This document shows, piece after piece, positions 9,303-17,944 of a stretch of 38,902 nucleotides of DNA (within the stretch, counting starts at the first letter, position 1; each line of letters begins with the position of its first letter). The position numbers were made by a program, and so were the translations under genes. The notes beneath the pieces were generated by a model. The model worked only from the letters and a program-made list of their open reading frames with translations. It did no database searches and was not told where the DNA came from. Where the stretch lies: assembly GCA_902552475.1 (NCBI GenBank), contig CACDJC010000009.1, positions 1 through 38,902 on the forward strand, read 5' to 3'. The DNA comes from an uncultured Pelagibacteraceae bacterium (GTDB taxonomy: Bacteria; Pseudomonadota; Alphaproteobacteria; Pelagibacterales; Pelagibacteraceae).

Positions 9303-9331
9303 CTTGAAAATATTACTTTAGGTCTTTATAT
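9303..9331 (+). promoter_or_regulatory. Possible heat-shock sigma (RpoH-type) promoter of groESL
   Basis: An exact CTTGAAA at 9303-9309 matches the sigma-32 -35 consensus. After 14 bases comes CTTTATAT (9324-9331), a weak match to the CCCCATnT -10 element. It lies 25 bp before the groES ATG. The -35 match is clear; the -10 is poor, so a housekeeping promoter is an alternative. No CIRCE inverted repeat is present. Confidence 0.4.
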
Positions 9332-9355
9332 GAATGCTAATTTAAAGGAGTTTTT

Positions 9356-9649
9356 ATGAAGTTTAAACCGTTACACGATAGAGTTTTGATCGAAGTATTA
9401 GATAGCAGTGAAAAAACTGCTGGTGGTATTATTATTCCAGATTCAGCCCAAGAAAAACCGCAAGAAGGTAAAGTTGTTGCTGTTGGAGGTGGCTCTAAAA
9501 CTGAAGATGGAAAAACTATCCCTATGGATGTTAAAGTTGGTGACAAAGTTCTTTTTGGCAAATGGTCAGGAACAGAAGTCAAAATTGATGGAAAAGAATA
9601 TAGCATAATGAAAGAGTCAGACATTATGGGTATTTCTACAGGTAAATAA
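9356..9649 (+). CDS. groES: Co-chaperonin GroES (Cpn10)
   Basis: Heptameric lid of the GroEL chaperonin. The 97 residues include the N-terminal [26 protein letters not shown] signature, the mobile-loop region, and [22 protein letters not shown] near the C-terminus. A good ribosome binding site (AAAGGAG at about 9344-9350) sits ahead of the ATG. It is followed after 23 bp by groEL, which has its own AAGGAG site, so the two form the usual operon ending at the terminator at 11351-11382. Confidence 0.98.
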   Translation: MKFKPLHDRVLIEVLDSSEKTAGGIIIPDSAQEKPQEGKVVAVGGGSKTEDGKTIPMDVKVGDKVLFGKWSGTEVKIDGKEYSIMKESDIMGISTGK

Positions 9650-9660
9650 TTATTAAATAA

Positions 9661-11328
<1,668 letters not shown>

Positions 11329-11350
11329 ATTCCAACCCAAATCAAAATTC

Positions 11351-11382
11351 AAAAAGGGCAGTTTTTACTGCCCTTTTTTTTT
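11351..11382 (+). terminator. Rho-independent terminator of groESL
   Basis: GGGCAGT (11356-11362), loop TTTT, ACTGCCC (11367-11373), followed by nine T. Flanking A-runs on the left extend the stem by pairing with the T-run. It is a textbook intrinsic terminator 22 bp after the groEL stop. Confidence 0.93.
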
Positions 11383-11408
11383 GTTATGATAAATATTAAA
11401 TTTAGTTT

Positions 11409-12101
11409 ATGAAATTTATTATTACATTATTTCTGATTTTATTTTCATTTAAAGCTTTAGCTCATCAGCCAAAACTAATCAAATATAACCCAACAAAAGA
11501 AAAACCACATGAAGTAATAAATCCAGAAATTTCAAAAGCATATTATGCAAAATTAAAAGGTGAACCTCATTATTATAGAGTAAAAAGCGAAAAAGAATTT
11601 TTATTTTATACAAGTATATTAAGTCCAAAAGTTAGTGACGATTATACTTGGTTGTCTTTAGAAGTTACTGATGAAAATAATAATATTATTTATCATGCTG
11701 ATGGATCTGATTTTAAATGGGAACCTTGGTACGAACCTTATGCAAGAGACTGGTATTGGAAAGGTCCTGAAATAGGTGGAGAAATAAACCAGGAAACAGG
11801 TTTTAAAAGAAGCTTCTTAATAAAATCAGGAACTTATATTATTAAAGTCTATAATAATGATAATATTGGAAATTATTCTTTAGCCGTAGGTGAGGCTGAG
11901 TTTTTTGGATCAAATACTTTTGAAAAAATACTAACTTGGACACCGATTATTTTTTATATTGGACCCTATATGGATGTAGTTCACTGGAAAAAATTTGATA
12001 TTGCAGCGTATATACCTCACATTGTACTTATAGTATTATGTTTTATAATATATATATCTATTAAAAAATTATTTTTTAAAAAAAAAAATTATCTTGAATA
12101 A
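11409..12101 (+). CDS. Exported membrane-anchored protein upstream of HupE-type permease
   Basis: I do not recognise a named family. The 230-residue protein has an N-terminal signal peptide with an A-L-A site before His19 (mature start HQPK). A periplasmic region of about 160 residues follows, rich in aromatic residues (WYEPYARDWYWKGPE) and with a beta-sandwich-like pattern ending in SGTYIIKVYNNDNIGNYSLAVGE. One C-terminal membrane helix (about residues 201-221) and a short Lys-rich cytoplasmic tail complete it. Its stop overlaps the start of the HupE/UreJ permease gene by 8 bp, so the two are coupled. The inference is an extracytoplasmic partner of the permease, perhaps binding metal; this is by position only. 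Confidence 0.7.
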   Translation: MKFIITLFLILFSFKALAHQPKLIKYNPTKEKPHEVINPEISKAYYAKLKGEPHYYRVKSEKEFLFYTSILSPKVSDDYTWLSLEVTDENNNIIYHADGSDFKWEPWYEPYARDWYWKGPEIGGEINQETGFKRSFLIKSGTYIIKVYNNDNIGNYSLAVGEAEFFGSNTFEKILTWTPIIFYIGPYMDVVHWKKFDIAAYIPHIVLIVLCFIIYISIKKLFFKKKNYLE

Positions 12102-12684
12102 AAATATTTTTATTTTTCTAGCCTGTTTATTATTTTATCCGTTACCAGTATTTGCTCATAATTTTACAGGTATGGTTGGTTTTTATGATGGAATTTCACA
12201 CCCCGTTTTAGGCTTAGATCACTTTCTTGCAATGATTAGCGTTGGCATTGTTTCGGCTCAAATTGGAGGAAGAGCAATTTGGACGGTGCCAACAACATTT
12301 GTCTCTATAATGACAATTGGTGGCTTTTTTGGATTTTTTTTAATAATTGATGAGTTTTATTTTGTAGAAATTGGAATAATTTTTTCTGTTATTCTTTTAG
12401 GATTTGCAATTACAATTGAAAAAAATATTCCTAAAAATTTAATTATGCTATTTGTAGGAATTTTTGGTTTGTTTCATGGAATTGCCCACGGAATAGAAGT
12501 TCCTGCGGCAGCTAATCCCTTATTATTTGTTTTAGGATTTATTTGTGGAACAACGGCTTTACATATATTTGGGGTTGGGATTGGTTATTTCTCAATCAAA
12601 ACAACTTTATCTTTGATTTTATTAAGAGTTACAGGAGTGCTTTTTGCTGCTTACGGATTTTATTTGTTTAATTTAATGTTCTAA
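12094..12684 (+). CDS. hupE: HupE/UreJ family metal (Ni/Co) permease
   Basis: Predicted inner-membrane secondary transporter; characterised members of HupE/UreJ carry nickel or cobalt. The 196 residues have a cleavable-looking signal peptide ending V-F-A before His22, then about six membrane helices. Family motifs are HPVLGLDHFLAM (about residues 36-47) and FHGIAHGIE (about 126-134), whose His/Asp/Glu residues are the proposed metal ligands. The start is a TTG at 12094 because no ATG precedes the signal peptide; it overlaps the preceding gene by 8 bp. No hydrogenase, urease or cobalamin riboswitch is visible nearby, so the metal and the enzyme served are unknown. Confidence 0.82.
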   Translation: MNKNIFIFLACLLFYPLPVFAHNFTGMVGFYDGISHPVLGLDHFLAMISVGIVSAQIGGRAIWTVPTTFVSIMTIGGFFGFFLIIDEFYFVEIGIIFSVILLGFAITIEKNIPKNLIMLFVGIFGLFHGIAHGIEVPAAANPLLFVLGFICGTTALHIFGVGIGYFSIKTTLSLILLRVTGVLFAAYGFYLFNLMF

Positions 12685-12696
12685 TTACTGCTAAAC

Positions 12697-12713
12697 ACCT
12701 TCTTCAAGGAGGT
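12697..12713 (+). terminator. Hairpin after the HupE gene, possible weak terminator
   Basis: ACCTTCT (12697-12703), loop TCA, AGGAGGT (12707-12713) form a 7-bp stem with one G-T pair. No long T-run follows, so termination would be weak. A second hairpin, ATGATTT at 12762-12768 with AAATCAT at 12778-12784, lies before the convergent YczE-type gene. The 121-bp convergent spacer also has TCTAACAAA twice (12725 and 12749). Confidence 0.4.
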
Positions 12714-12805
12714 CTAATTGTTAATCTAACAAATTTATGTAGTCTTTTTCTAACAAACCACATGATTTGATTCTACAAAATCATTACGGTTGTATATATC
12801 ACTTT

Positions 12806-13453
12806 TTAAGAGAACATCTTATTTACTAAATACAAGCCTAAAGCTACTGAAGGACCAACCCCAAAGGCAAATAACAAAGTACCAATTCCAACGGTTCCAC
12901 CTAAATACCAGCCAATTGAAACTACCGTTATTTCCAAAAATGCTCTTACCAGAGCAATTGGTAAATTAGTTTTTCTTTGCAAACCTGTCATTAGTCCATC
13001 TCTTGGGCCAGGTCCTAAATTTGCAATTAAATAAAACCCACTTCCTATCCCAACTAAAAATATCGAGAAAAAGGCCAATAAAATTTTTGCAACAAAAGTT
13101 TCAGGTGTTTGAAAGTATTTCAAACAAATATCTATCATTATTGCGATAATAATTGCATTTAATATTGTTCCTATGCCTGGCTTTTGACTTAAAAATACCC
13201 AAAGAAATATAACGATCAAGCTAGTAAAAAAAGTAATTAAACCTATTGAATAATCAACATGCAAAGATATACCTTGAGCAAATACACTCCAAGGTGAAGC
13301 TCCCATATAAGAAACTAATAATAGACCTTCGCCTATTCCAAATAAGCTAAGACCAAAAGTCAAAAATAAAAAAGTAGTCAATTTTGGTCTTAAATTGAGT
13401 GGTTTCTTTGAACTCCAAGAAACTTTGGGAATTTTTTTTATAGTTAAAAACAT
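12806..13453 (-). CDS. YczE/YyaS/YitT-type integral membrane protein
   Basis: Inner-membrane protein of 215 residues with about five hydrophobic segments. Diagnostic blocks match the YczE-like group (COG2364): LFGIGEGLLLVSYMGASPWSVFAQGIS near the N-terminus, GSGFYLIANLGPGPRDGLMTGL in the middle (with the conserved LGxGPRDGLM), and GGTVGIGTLLFAFGVGPSVALGL near the C-terminus. The biochemical role of the family is not established; some members are suspected transporters. It is divergent from the DUF6134-like gene across 50 bp. Confidence 0.8.
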   Translation of the reverse strand: MFLTIKKIPKVSWSSKKPLNLRPKLTTFLFLTFGLSLFGIGEGLLLVSYMGASPWSVFAQGISLHVDYSIGLITFFTSLIVIFLWVFLSQKPGIGTILNAIIIAIMIDICLKYFQTPETFVAKILLAFFSIFLVGIGSGFYLIANLGPGPRDGLMTGLQRKTNLPIALVRAFLEITVVSIGWYLGGTVGIGTLLFAFGVGPSVALGLYLVNKMFS

Positions 13454-13503
13454 TTTTTATTTTTTACTATTATTTATACTTTCTTTAATTAAAATCCAAT
13501 AAA

Positions 13504-14184
13504 ATGAAAAAATACTTATTTACAATTATAATAGTATTTATTAGTACAAAAGCTTTTACTCACTCCAGTCACTATAAAGGTATAAAAAAAATAGAAATGG
13601 ATGTTCTTCGTAATGGAGAAGTTATTGGTCACAGTAATTATTATTTTGAGAATGAAAACAATATTATGACTGTTAAAAATTATACTAAGTTTAAAGTTGA
13701 ATTATTTGGTGTTAGTGTATTTTCTATATCAGCAGAAGCGATAGAAAAATACAAAGGAGATAAACTAATTTCTTTTAAATCAATTACTTTTCAAAATGAT
13801 AAAGAAAAGTATGTAAAATTAAAATATGATGATTCATTAAAAAAATTTATTATTAATGGATCTTCTTATAAAGGTGAGGCAAGCTTAGATTGTATTATAG
13901 GAAATTGGTGGAATCACAAAATTTTAAAATCTAATAAACAAATAAGCCCCCTGTCAGGAAGCATAAAAGAACAAATTGTTTCTTTTATTGGAAAAGAAAA
14001 AATAATAATTAAAAATAAAGAATATTTAACAGAACACTTTAAATTAAAATCAAAAAATGAAAATCTTCCTGAGGATAAAAAATTTAATTTTGACGTATGG
14101 TACAATCCAAAAAATAATTTGATTTTAAAGGTTTCTTATTCCAAAATGGGTAATTGGGAATATAGATTAAATAATTTTGAATAA
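13504..14184 (+). CDS. DUF6134-like exported protein
   Basis: A 226-residue protein with an N-terminal signal peptide (cleavage probably near residue 19, either before HSSH or two residues earlier). The sequence pattern (MDVLRNGEVIGHSNYYF, then a long beta-rich region with KVELFGVSVFSISAEAIEKYKGDKLISFKSIT, and the C-terminal FDVWYNPKNNLILKVSYSK) resembles DUF6134, predicted extracytoplasmic beta-strand proteins of unknown function. It has a Trp-rich patch (GNWWNHK). The stop overlaps the next start by one base (TAATG), so it is cotranscribed with the TerB/J-domain gene. The family assignment is from memory and moderate. Confidence 0.65.
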   Translation: MKKYLFTIIIVFISTKAFTHSSHYKGIKKIEMDVLRNGEVIGHSNYYFENENNIMTVKNYTKFKVELFGVSVFSISAEAIEKYKGDKLISFKSITFQNDKEKYVKLKYDDSLKKFIINGSSYKGEASLDCIIGNWWNHKILKSNKQISPLSGSIKEQIVSFIGKEKIIIKNKEYLTEHFKLKSKNENLPEDKKFNFDVWYNPKNNLILKVSYSKMGNWEYRLNNFE

Positions 14185-14909
14185 TGGCTATTTGGGGAAG
14201 TTTAATTGGTGGAATGATAGGTTTCTCTCTTGGAGGACCTTTTGGAATGTTATTAGGTTCATTAATTGGGGGAAAAATATCCAGAGCTAAAACTCAAGCA
14301 AGATTTGGATCTTTTGCACAGCCCCAACAAGTATTTGCTTTATCTCTAATTGTTTTGTCAGCTAAGTTAAGTAAAGCTGATGGTCAAGTTAGTCGAGAAG
14401 AATTAATTGCTGTTAAAGATAAATTAAAAATACCAGAAAATGAATTAGATCAAGTAGGAAAAATATTTAATAAAGCTAAAGAAGAAAAAACTGGATATGA
14501 ACCTTATGCAAAACAAATAGCACAAATTTACAGTGGAAATATTAATGTACTTGAAGAAGTTATAAATATTCTTTTTTATATAGCAGAAGCAGATGGTAAC
14601 GTTAGTCACTCTGAATTGAAGATGATTGAAGATATCGCTAGAATATTTGGATTAAGCGAGATTCAGATAAATGGCATTAAAGAAAGTAGAAAATCTTCTG
14701 ATAAATTAAATCCATATATAGTTTTAGAGAGCAAACCTGATGAATCAATTGAAGTAATAAGAAAAAGGTATCTAAAACTTAGCAAAGAACATCACCCAGA
14801 TTTGCTTGTTAGCAAAGGAGTGCCTCAGGAAGTAATAAATGAAAGCAAAGTTAAAATGAGAGCTATTAACTCCGCTTGGGCTCAAGTTCAGAAATTAAAA
14901 GCAAACTAA
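14184..14909 (+). CDS. DjlA-like TerB/J-domain co-chaperone
   Basis: A 241-residue protein built like DjlA. It has an N-terminal Gly-rich hydrophobic segment ([21 protein letters not shown], about residues 5-25), which is a likely membrane anchor or glycine zipper. A TerB-like helical domain (about 45-165) with acidic repeats ADGQVSREE and ADGNVSHSE follows, then a C-terminal J-domain (about 180-241) with an intact HPD (EHHPDLL) for stimulating DnaK. It is coupled to the preceding exported protein. Its 3' end overlaps convergent aceA by 4 bp. The client is unknown. Confidence 0.87.
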   Translation: MAIWGSLIGGMIGFSLGGPFGMLLGSLIGGKISRAKTQARFGSFAQPQQVFALSLIVLSAKLSKADGQVSREELIAVKDKLKIPENELDQVGKIFNKAKEEKTGYEPYAKQIAQIYSGNINVLEEVINILFYIAEADGNVSHSELKMIEDIARIFGLSEIQINGIKESRKSSDKLNPYIVLESKPDESIEVIRKRYLKLSKEHHPDLLVSKGVPQEVINESKVKMRAINSAWAQVQKLKAN

Positions 14910-16180
14910 AATTGTTCAGATTCCGTAGATCCTTCCATAGCTGTAGTAGAGCTTTTTCCAGAACTTATTGTATTTGAAACCGCATCAAAATATGATGTGC
15001 CAACTTCTCTTTGATGTTTAACACTTGTATATCCATCTTTTTCTCTCGCAAATTCATTTTCTTGAATTTTAGAATATGCAGCCATACCCTCTTTTTTATA
15101 TTTTTCAGCTAATTCAAATATTGCAATATTCTGTGTATGAAATCCCGCTAAGGTTATAAATTGAAATTTATATCCCATTTCACCAATTTTTCTTTGAAAA
15201 GATCCTATTTCATCGTCTGACAAATGTTTTTTCCAATTAAAAGATGGCGAACAATTATAAGCTAACATTTTACCTGGAAACTTTTCGTGAATTGCATCAG
15301 CAAATTTTTTTGCTTCTTGAAGATTAGGTGTTGCTGTTTCGCACCAAATTAAATCAGCATAAGGAGCATAAGCTAAACCTCTAGAAATAGCCTGTTCTAT
15401 TCCATCTTTCACATAAAAAAATCCCTCTGGCGATCTTTCTCCTGTTAAAAAAGATTTATCATTTTCGTCAAAATCGTTTGTAATTAATTTTGCTGCATTA
15501 GCATCTGTCCTTGCAAGAATTATCAAGGGAACATTTGCAATATCTGCGGCAAGCCTTGCTGATTTTAAGTTGCGGACCATTGTACTAGTCGGAACCAAAA
15601 CTTTTCCGCCCATATGCCCACATTTTTTTTCACTAGCTAATTGATCTTCAAAATGAACACCGGCAGCTCCAGCTCTAATAAATTTTTTTGTAAGCTCAAA
15701 CACATTTAAAGGACCTCCAAATCCTGCTTCACCATCTGCAATTATTGGCAACATGTAATCTATTTTTTTACTCTTATCCATATCACCATCTATAATTTCC
15801 ATATGTTGAATTTGATCTGCTCTAATTAAAGAGTTATTCATTGTTTCAACTAATTTAGGTGCGCTATCATAAGGGTATAAAGACTGGTCAGGATACATTT
15901 CTCCAGCACTATTAGCATCTGCAGCCACTTGCCATCCGCTAAGATAAATTGCTTTTAAGCCTGCTTTAGCATGCTGAACTGCATGATTTCCTGAAAGAGA
16001 TCCAAGAGTATTTACATAAGGTTCTGAATTTAACAATTTCCATAGTTTTTGTGATTGCATCTTGCACATTGAATATTCTATTTTTATGGATCCTCTCAAT
16101 CTTTCCACTTCCTCCGGAGTATAGTCCCTCTTTATTCCTGCAAATCTTTTTAAGTCGTAAGATATATTTTCAGCTGACAT
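14906..16180 (-). CDS. aceA: Isocitrate lyase
   Basis: Cleaves isocitrate to glyoxylate and succinate, the first step of the glyoxylate shunt. The 424 residues include the catalytic KKCGHMGGK (Cys187 within KKCGH, 185-189), the substrate region [10 protein letters not shown] and [14 protein letters not shown] (about 82-106), LARTDANAA and [11 protein letters not shown]. The start ATG at 16180 is preceded by AGAGGT at good spacing. It is divergent from a ScfR/RamB-type regulator, and regulators of that type control isocitrate lyase and short-chain acyl-CoA metabolism in other bacteria, so local control is likely. A 53-residue ORF lies between its start and the operator region on the same strand. 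Confidence 0.98.
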   Translation of the reverse strand: MSAENISYDLKRFAGIKRDYTPEEVERLRGSIKIEYSMCKMQSQKLWKLLNSEPYVNTLGSLSGNHAVQHAKAGLKAIYLSGWQVAADANSAGEMYPDQSLYPYDSAPKLVETMNNSLIRADQIQHMEIIDGDMDKSKKIDYMLPIIADGEAGFGGPLNVFELTKKFIRAGAAGVHFEDQLASEKKCGHMGGKVLVPTSTMVRNLKSARLAADIANVPLIILARTDANAAKLITNDFDENDKSFLTGERSPEGFFYVKDGIEQAISRGLAYAPYADLIWCETATPNLQEAKKFADAIHEKFPGKMLAYNCSPSFNWKKHLSDDEIGSFQRKIGEMGYKFQFITLAGFHTQNIAIFELAEKYKKEGMAAYSKIQENEFAREKDGYTSVKHQREVGTSYFDAVSNTISSGKSSTTAMEGSTESEQF

Positions 16181-16231
16181 TAGTTTTACCTCTATAATTT
16201 GACGAAAAATTAACCTTATATTCGTGAATTT

Positions 16232-16393
16232 TTACTTTGAGCTAAACTCTTCAGTGAATTCATTCATTCCACTAGAGCCCCAGTCGCAATGGTCATCTCT
16301 AATATAAATTCCCTTTGATTTATGTTCTAAATGCTCTTCTTGATTAGTAATTTGTTGTTTATTTTCTATTTTTTTAATTTTGTTTTTATCCAT
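16232..16393 (-). CDS. 53-residue hypothetical protein between aceA and its regulator
   Basis: A small ORF starting with ATG at 16393 and ending with TAA at 16232, leaving 51 bp before the aceA start on the same strand. I know no family. The first half is Lys/Glu/Gln/Asn-rich and charged. The second half has a distinct, conserved-looking motif KGIYIRDDHCDWGSSGMNEF (residues 27-46), with a Cys flanked by acidic and His residues, and ends EEFSSK. No Shine-Dalgarno is visible; the operator-like module abuts its start codon. The non-random C-terminal half argues for a real protein. Its role, perhaps connected with aceA, is unknown. Confidence 0.5.
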   Translation of the reverse strand: MDKNKIKKIENKQQITNQEEHLEHKSKGIYIRDDHCDWGSSGMNEFTEEFSSK

Positions 16394-16425
16394 GTAAATT
16401 TTATAATTTACAATATTTACAAAAT
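16394..16425. promoter_or_regulatory. Operator-like module 1 (aceA side)
   Basis: GTAAATT (16394-16400), spacer TTAT, AATTTAC (16405-16411) is a perfect inverted repeat. It runs into two 9-bp direct repeats, TTTACAATA (16407-16415) and TTTACAAAA (16416-16424). A second copy of the arrangement is at 16469-16497. It is a probable binding site for the divergent ScfR/RamB-type regulator. Confidence 0.6.
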
Positions 16426-16468
16426 CTATATTAATATCTATTTTGCTTGTAAAATTGATTAATTTTAT

Positions 16469-16497
16469 GTAAATTTTTATTTACAAAATTTACAAAC
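16469..16497. promoter_or_regulatory. Operator-like module 2 (regulator side)
   Basis: TGTAAAT (16468-16474), spacer TTTT, ATTTACA (16479-16485) is a perfect inverted repeat, followed in overlap by tandem TTTACAAAA (16480-16488) and TTTACAAAC (16489-16497). It ends 6 bp before the regulator ATG, so binding there would block its own expression. A lone TTGTAAAA half-site lies at 16447-16454. Confidence 0.6.
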
Positions 16498-16503
16498 AGA
16501 AAA

Positions 16504-17928
16504 ATGAGTCAAATTAATACAAAAATAGGCCCAAAAATTAAGGCTTTCAGACGTCAGCTTGGAATTCAAGCTAACAAACTATCTGAAGAATTAGGTATTT
16601 CTCCAAGTTATTTAAATTTAATAGAAAGTGGAAAAAGAAAAATTGATGGAGATCTTCTTTTAAAAGTTTGCGACAAGTTAAGAATAGAGCTATCTGACTT
16701 AACAAGCAAAACAGATTTAAATCTAGAAAACAATATTTCTGAACTTCTTGATGATGAATTGTTCGAAGATTTAGATATTTTAGGACCTGAAGTAAAAGAC
16801 TTGGTAAATACAAATCCTAAAATTGCAAAAGCTTTAATAAAATTAGGAGACAATTATAAAAAAAAAGATCATGAAATAGTTAATAAATTAGAAAACATTT
16901 CTGGAAAAATTATAGATAGTAGAAAAACAGCTTTTCCTGGAGAAGTTATTTCTGACTTTTTACAAGAAAATAAAAACTTTTTTCCAAAATTAGAAAATTT
17001 TGCAAATTCTATTTTTGAAAAAGTTAAGCAGAGTAATAGAACAAGATATATTGCTTTATGTGATTTTTTGAAAAAAGAATATAATATAATAGTCAAAGAT
17101 GTAATACCGAAAGAAGGAAAGCCATTTTCAAAAATTTATAAAGTTAAAGAAAAAGAATTATTACTGTCTGACTATCTTTCTCTTGAAACAAAAAAACTTT
17201 TTGCTGCAGCACAAATTGCACAAGAGGGAGCTTCAAAAGAAATTGACGATTACTTATCTACATTTGCATTTCCTTCAGATGAGTCAAAAAAATTAACTAG
17301 AGTAGCACTTTTAAATTATTGTGGGGCTGCAATTTTAATGCCATATGAACTTTTTCATAAAGAATGTAAAGAATTAAAATATGATTTAGAACTTCTACAA
17401 AATACATTTGCAACTTCCTTTGAGCAGGTTGCTCATAGAGTTACATGTTTGCAAGATCCGAAACTTCCTGGAATACCTTTTCATTTTTTAAGAGTTGATG
17501 TTGCAGGAAATATATCAAAAAGATTTTCTTTATCTGGTATAGAAATACCACGATACGGAGGGGCTTGTCCTAGATGGAATGTTTATTCAGCTTTTTCAAG
17601 ACCAGGGGTAATTCAAGCTGCTGTCAGTAAAATGACTAATGGAGAAAAATACGTATGTATAGCTAAAACTGTTGAAAAAGGAGTTGGTAGATATGGTCAA
17701 AAAAAAAGTATGTTATCAATTGGTTTAGGTTGTGAAGCTAAATACGCGAGAGACTTTGTCTATACCGAAAATTTAGATTTAAATGATAAAAAATCAGAAA
17801 TACCAATTGGTGTTTCATGTAGAACTTGTGATAGACTAGATTGTTCTCAAAGAGCATTTCCACCATTACATAAAAAATTTGATGTAGACATAAACTCTAG
17901 AGGTGTATCTGTTTATGTTAATGAATAA
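16504..17928 (+). CDS. Short-chain fatty acyl-CoA regulator (ScfR/RamB-type) XRE-family transcription factor
   Basis: Cytoplasmic DNA-binding regulator of 474 residues. An N-terminal XRE helix-turn-helix (about 8-65, with LGISPSYLNLIESGKRKI) is followed by a middle region like the IrrE/ImmA fold but without an HExxH metalloprotease motif. The C-terminal ScfR domain (about 300-470) has the Cys cluster SCRTCDRLDCSQRAFPP. This architecture is that of RamB and related regulators that sense acyl-CoA status and control acetate, propionate or glyoxylate-shunt genes. It is divergent from aceA, with repeated TTTACAAA sites in between, so it probably controls aceA and itself. Activator versus repressor, and the effector, cannot be told. 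Confidence 0.87.
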   Translation: MSQINTKIGPKIKAFRRQLGIQANKLSEELGISPSYLNLIESGKRKIDGDLLLKVCDKLRIELSDLTSKTDLNLENNISELLDDELFEDLDILGPEVKDLVNTNPKIAKALIKLGDNYKKKDHEIVNKLENISGKIIDSRKTAFPGEVISDFLQENKNFFPKLENFANSIFEKVKQSNRTRYIALCDFLKKEYNIIVKDVIPKEGKPFSKIYKVKEKELLLSDYLSLETKKLFAAAQIAQEGASKEIDDYLSTFAFPSDESKKLTRVALLNYCGAAILMPYELFHKECKELKYDLELLQNTFATSFEQVAHRVTCLQDPKLPGIPFHFLRVDVAGNISKRFSLSGIEIPRYGGACPRWNVYSAFSRPGVIQAAVSKMTNGEKYVCIAKTVEKGVGRYGQKKSMLSIGLGCEAKYARDFVYTENLDLNDKKSEIPIGVSCRTCDRLDCSQRAFPPLHKKFDVDINSRGVSVYVNE

Positions 17929-17944
17929 AAAGCTCAATAAAATA

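Noticed and set aside
9332-9340. CIRCE-like half site GAATGCTAA upstream of groES
   Set aside because: The required left half TTAGCACTC is absent at the 9-bp spacing, so no CIRCE element is present.
12685-12805. Orphan ribosome binding site AAGGAGGT (12706-12713) suggesting a missed gene
   Set aside because: The following frames meet stops within a few codons, and the sequence is the right arm of a hairpin.
16181-16503. Glycine riboswitch ahead of aceA
   Set aside because: Glycine riboswitches are known before some glyoxylate-related genes in this group, but the region has only AT-rich repeats and a small ORF, with no GC-rich aptamer stems.
16504-17928. ImmA/IrrE metalloprotease function for the XRE-family protein
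   Set aside because: The HExxH zinc motif is missing and the C-terminus is the ScfR-type domain, so a transcription regulator is the better call.
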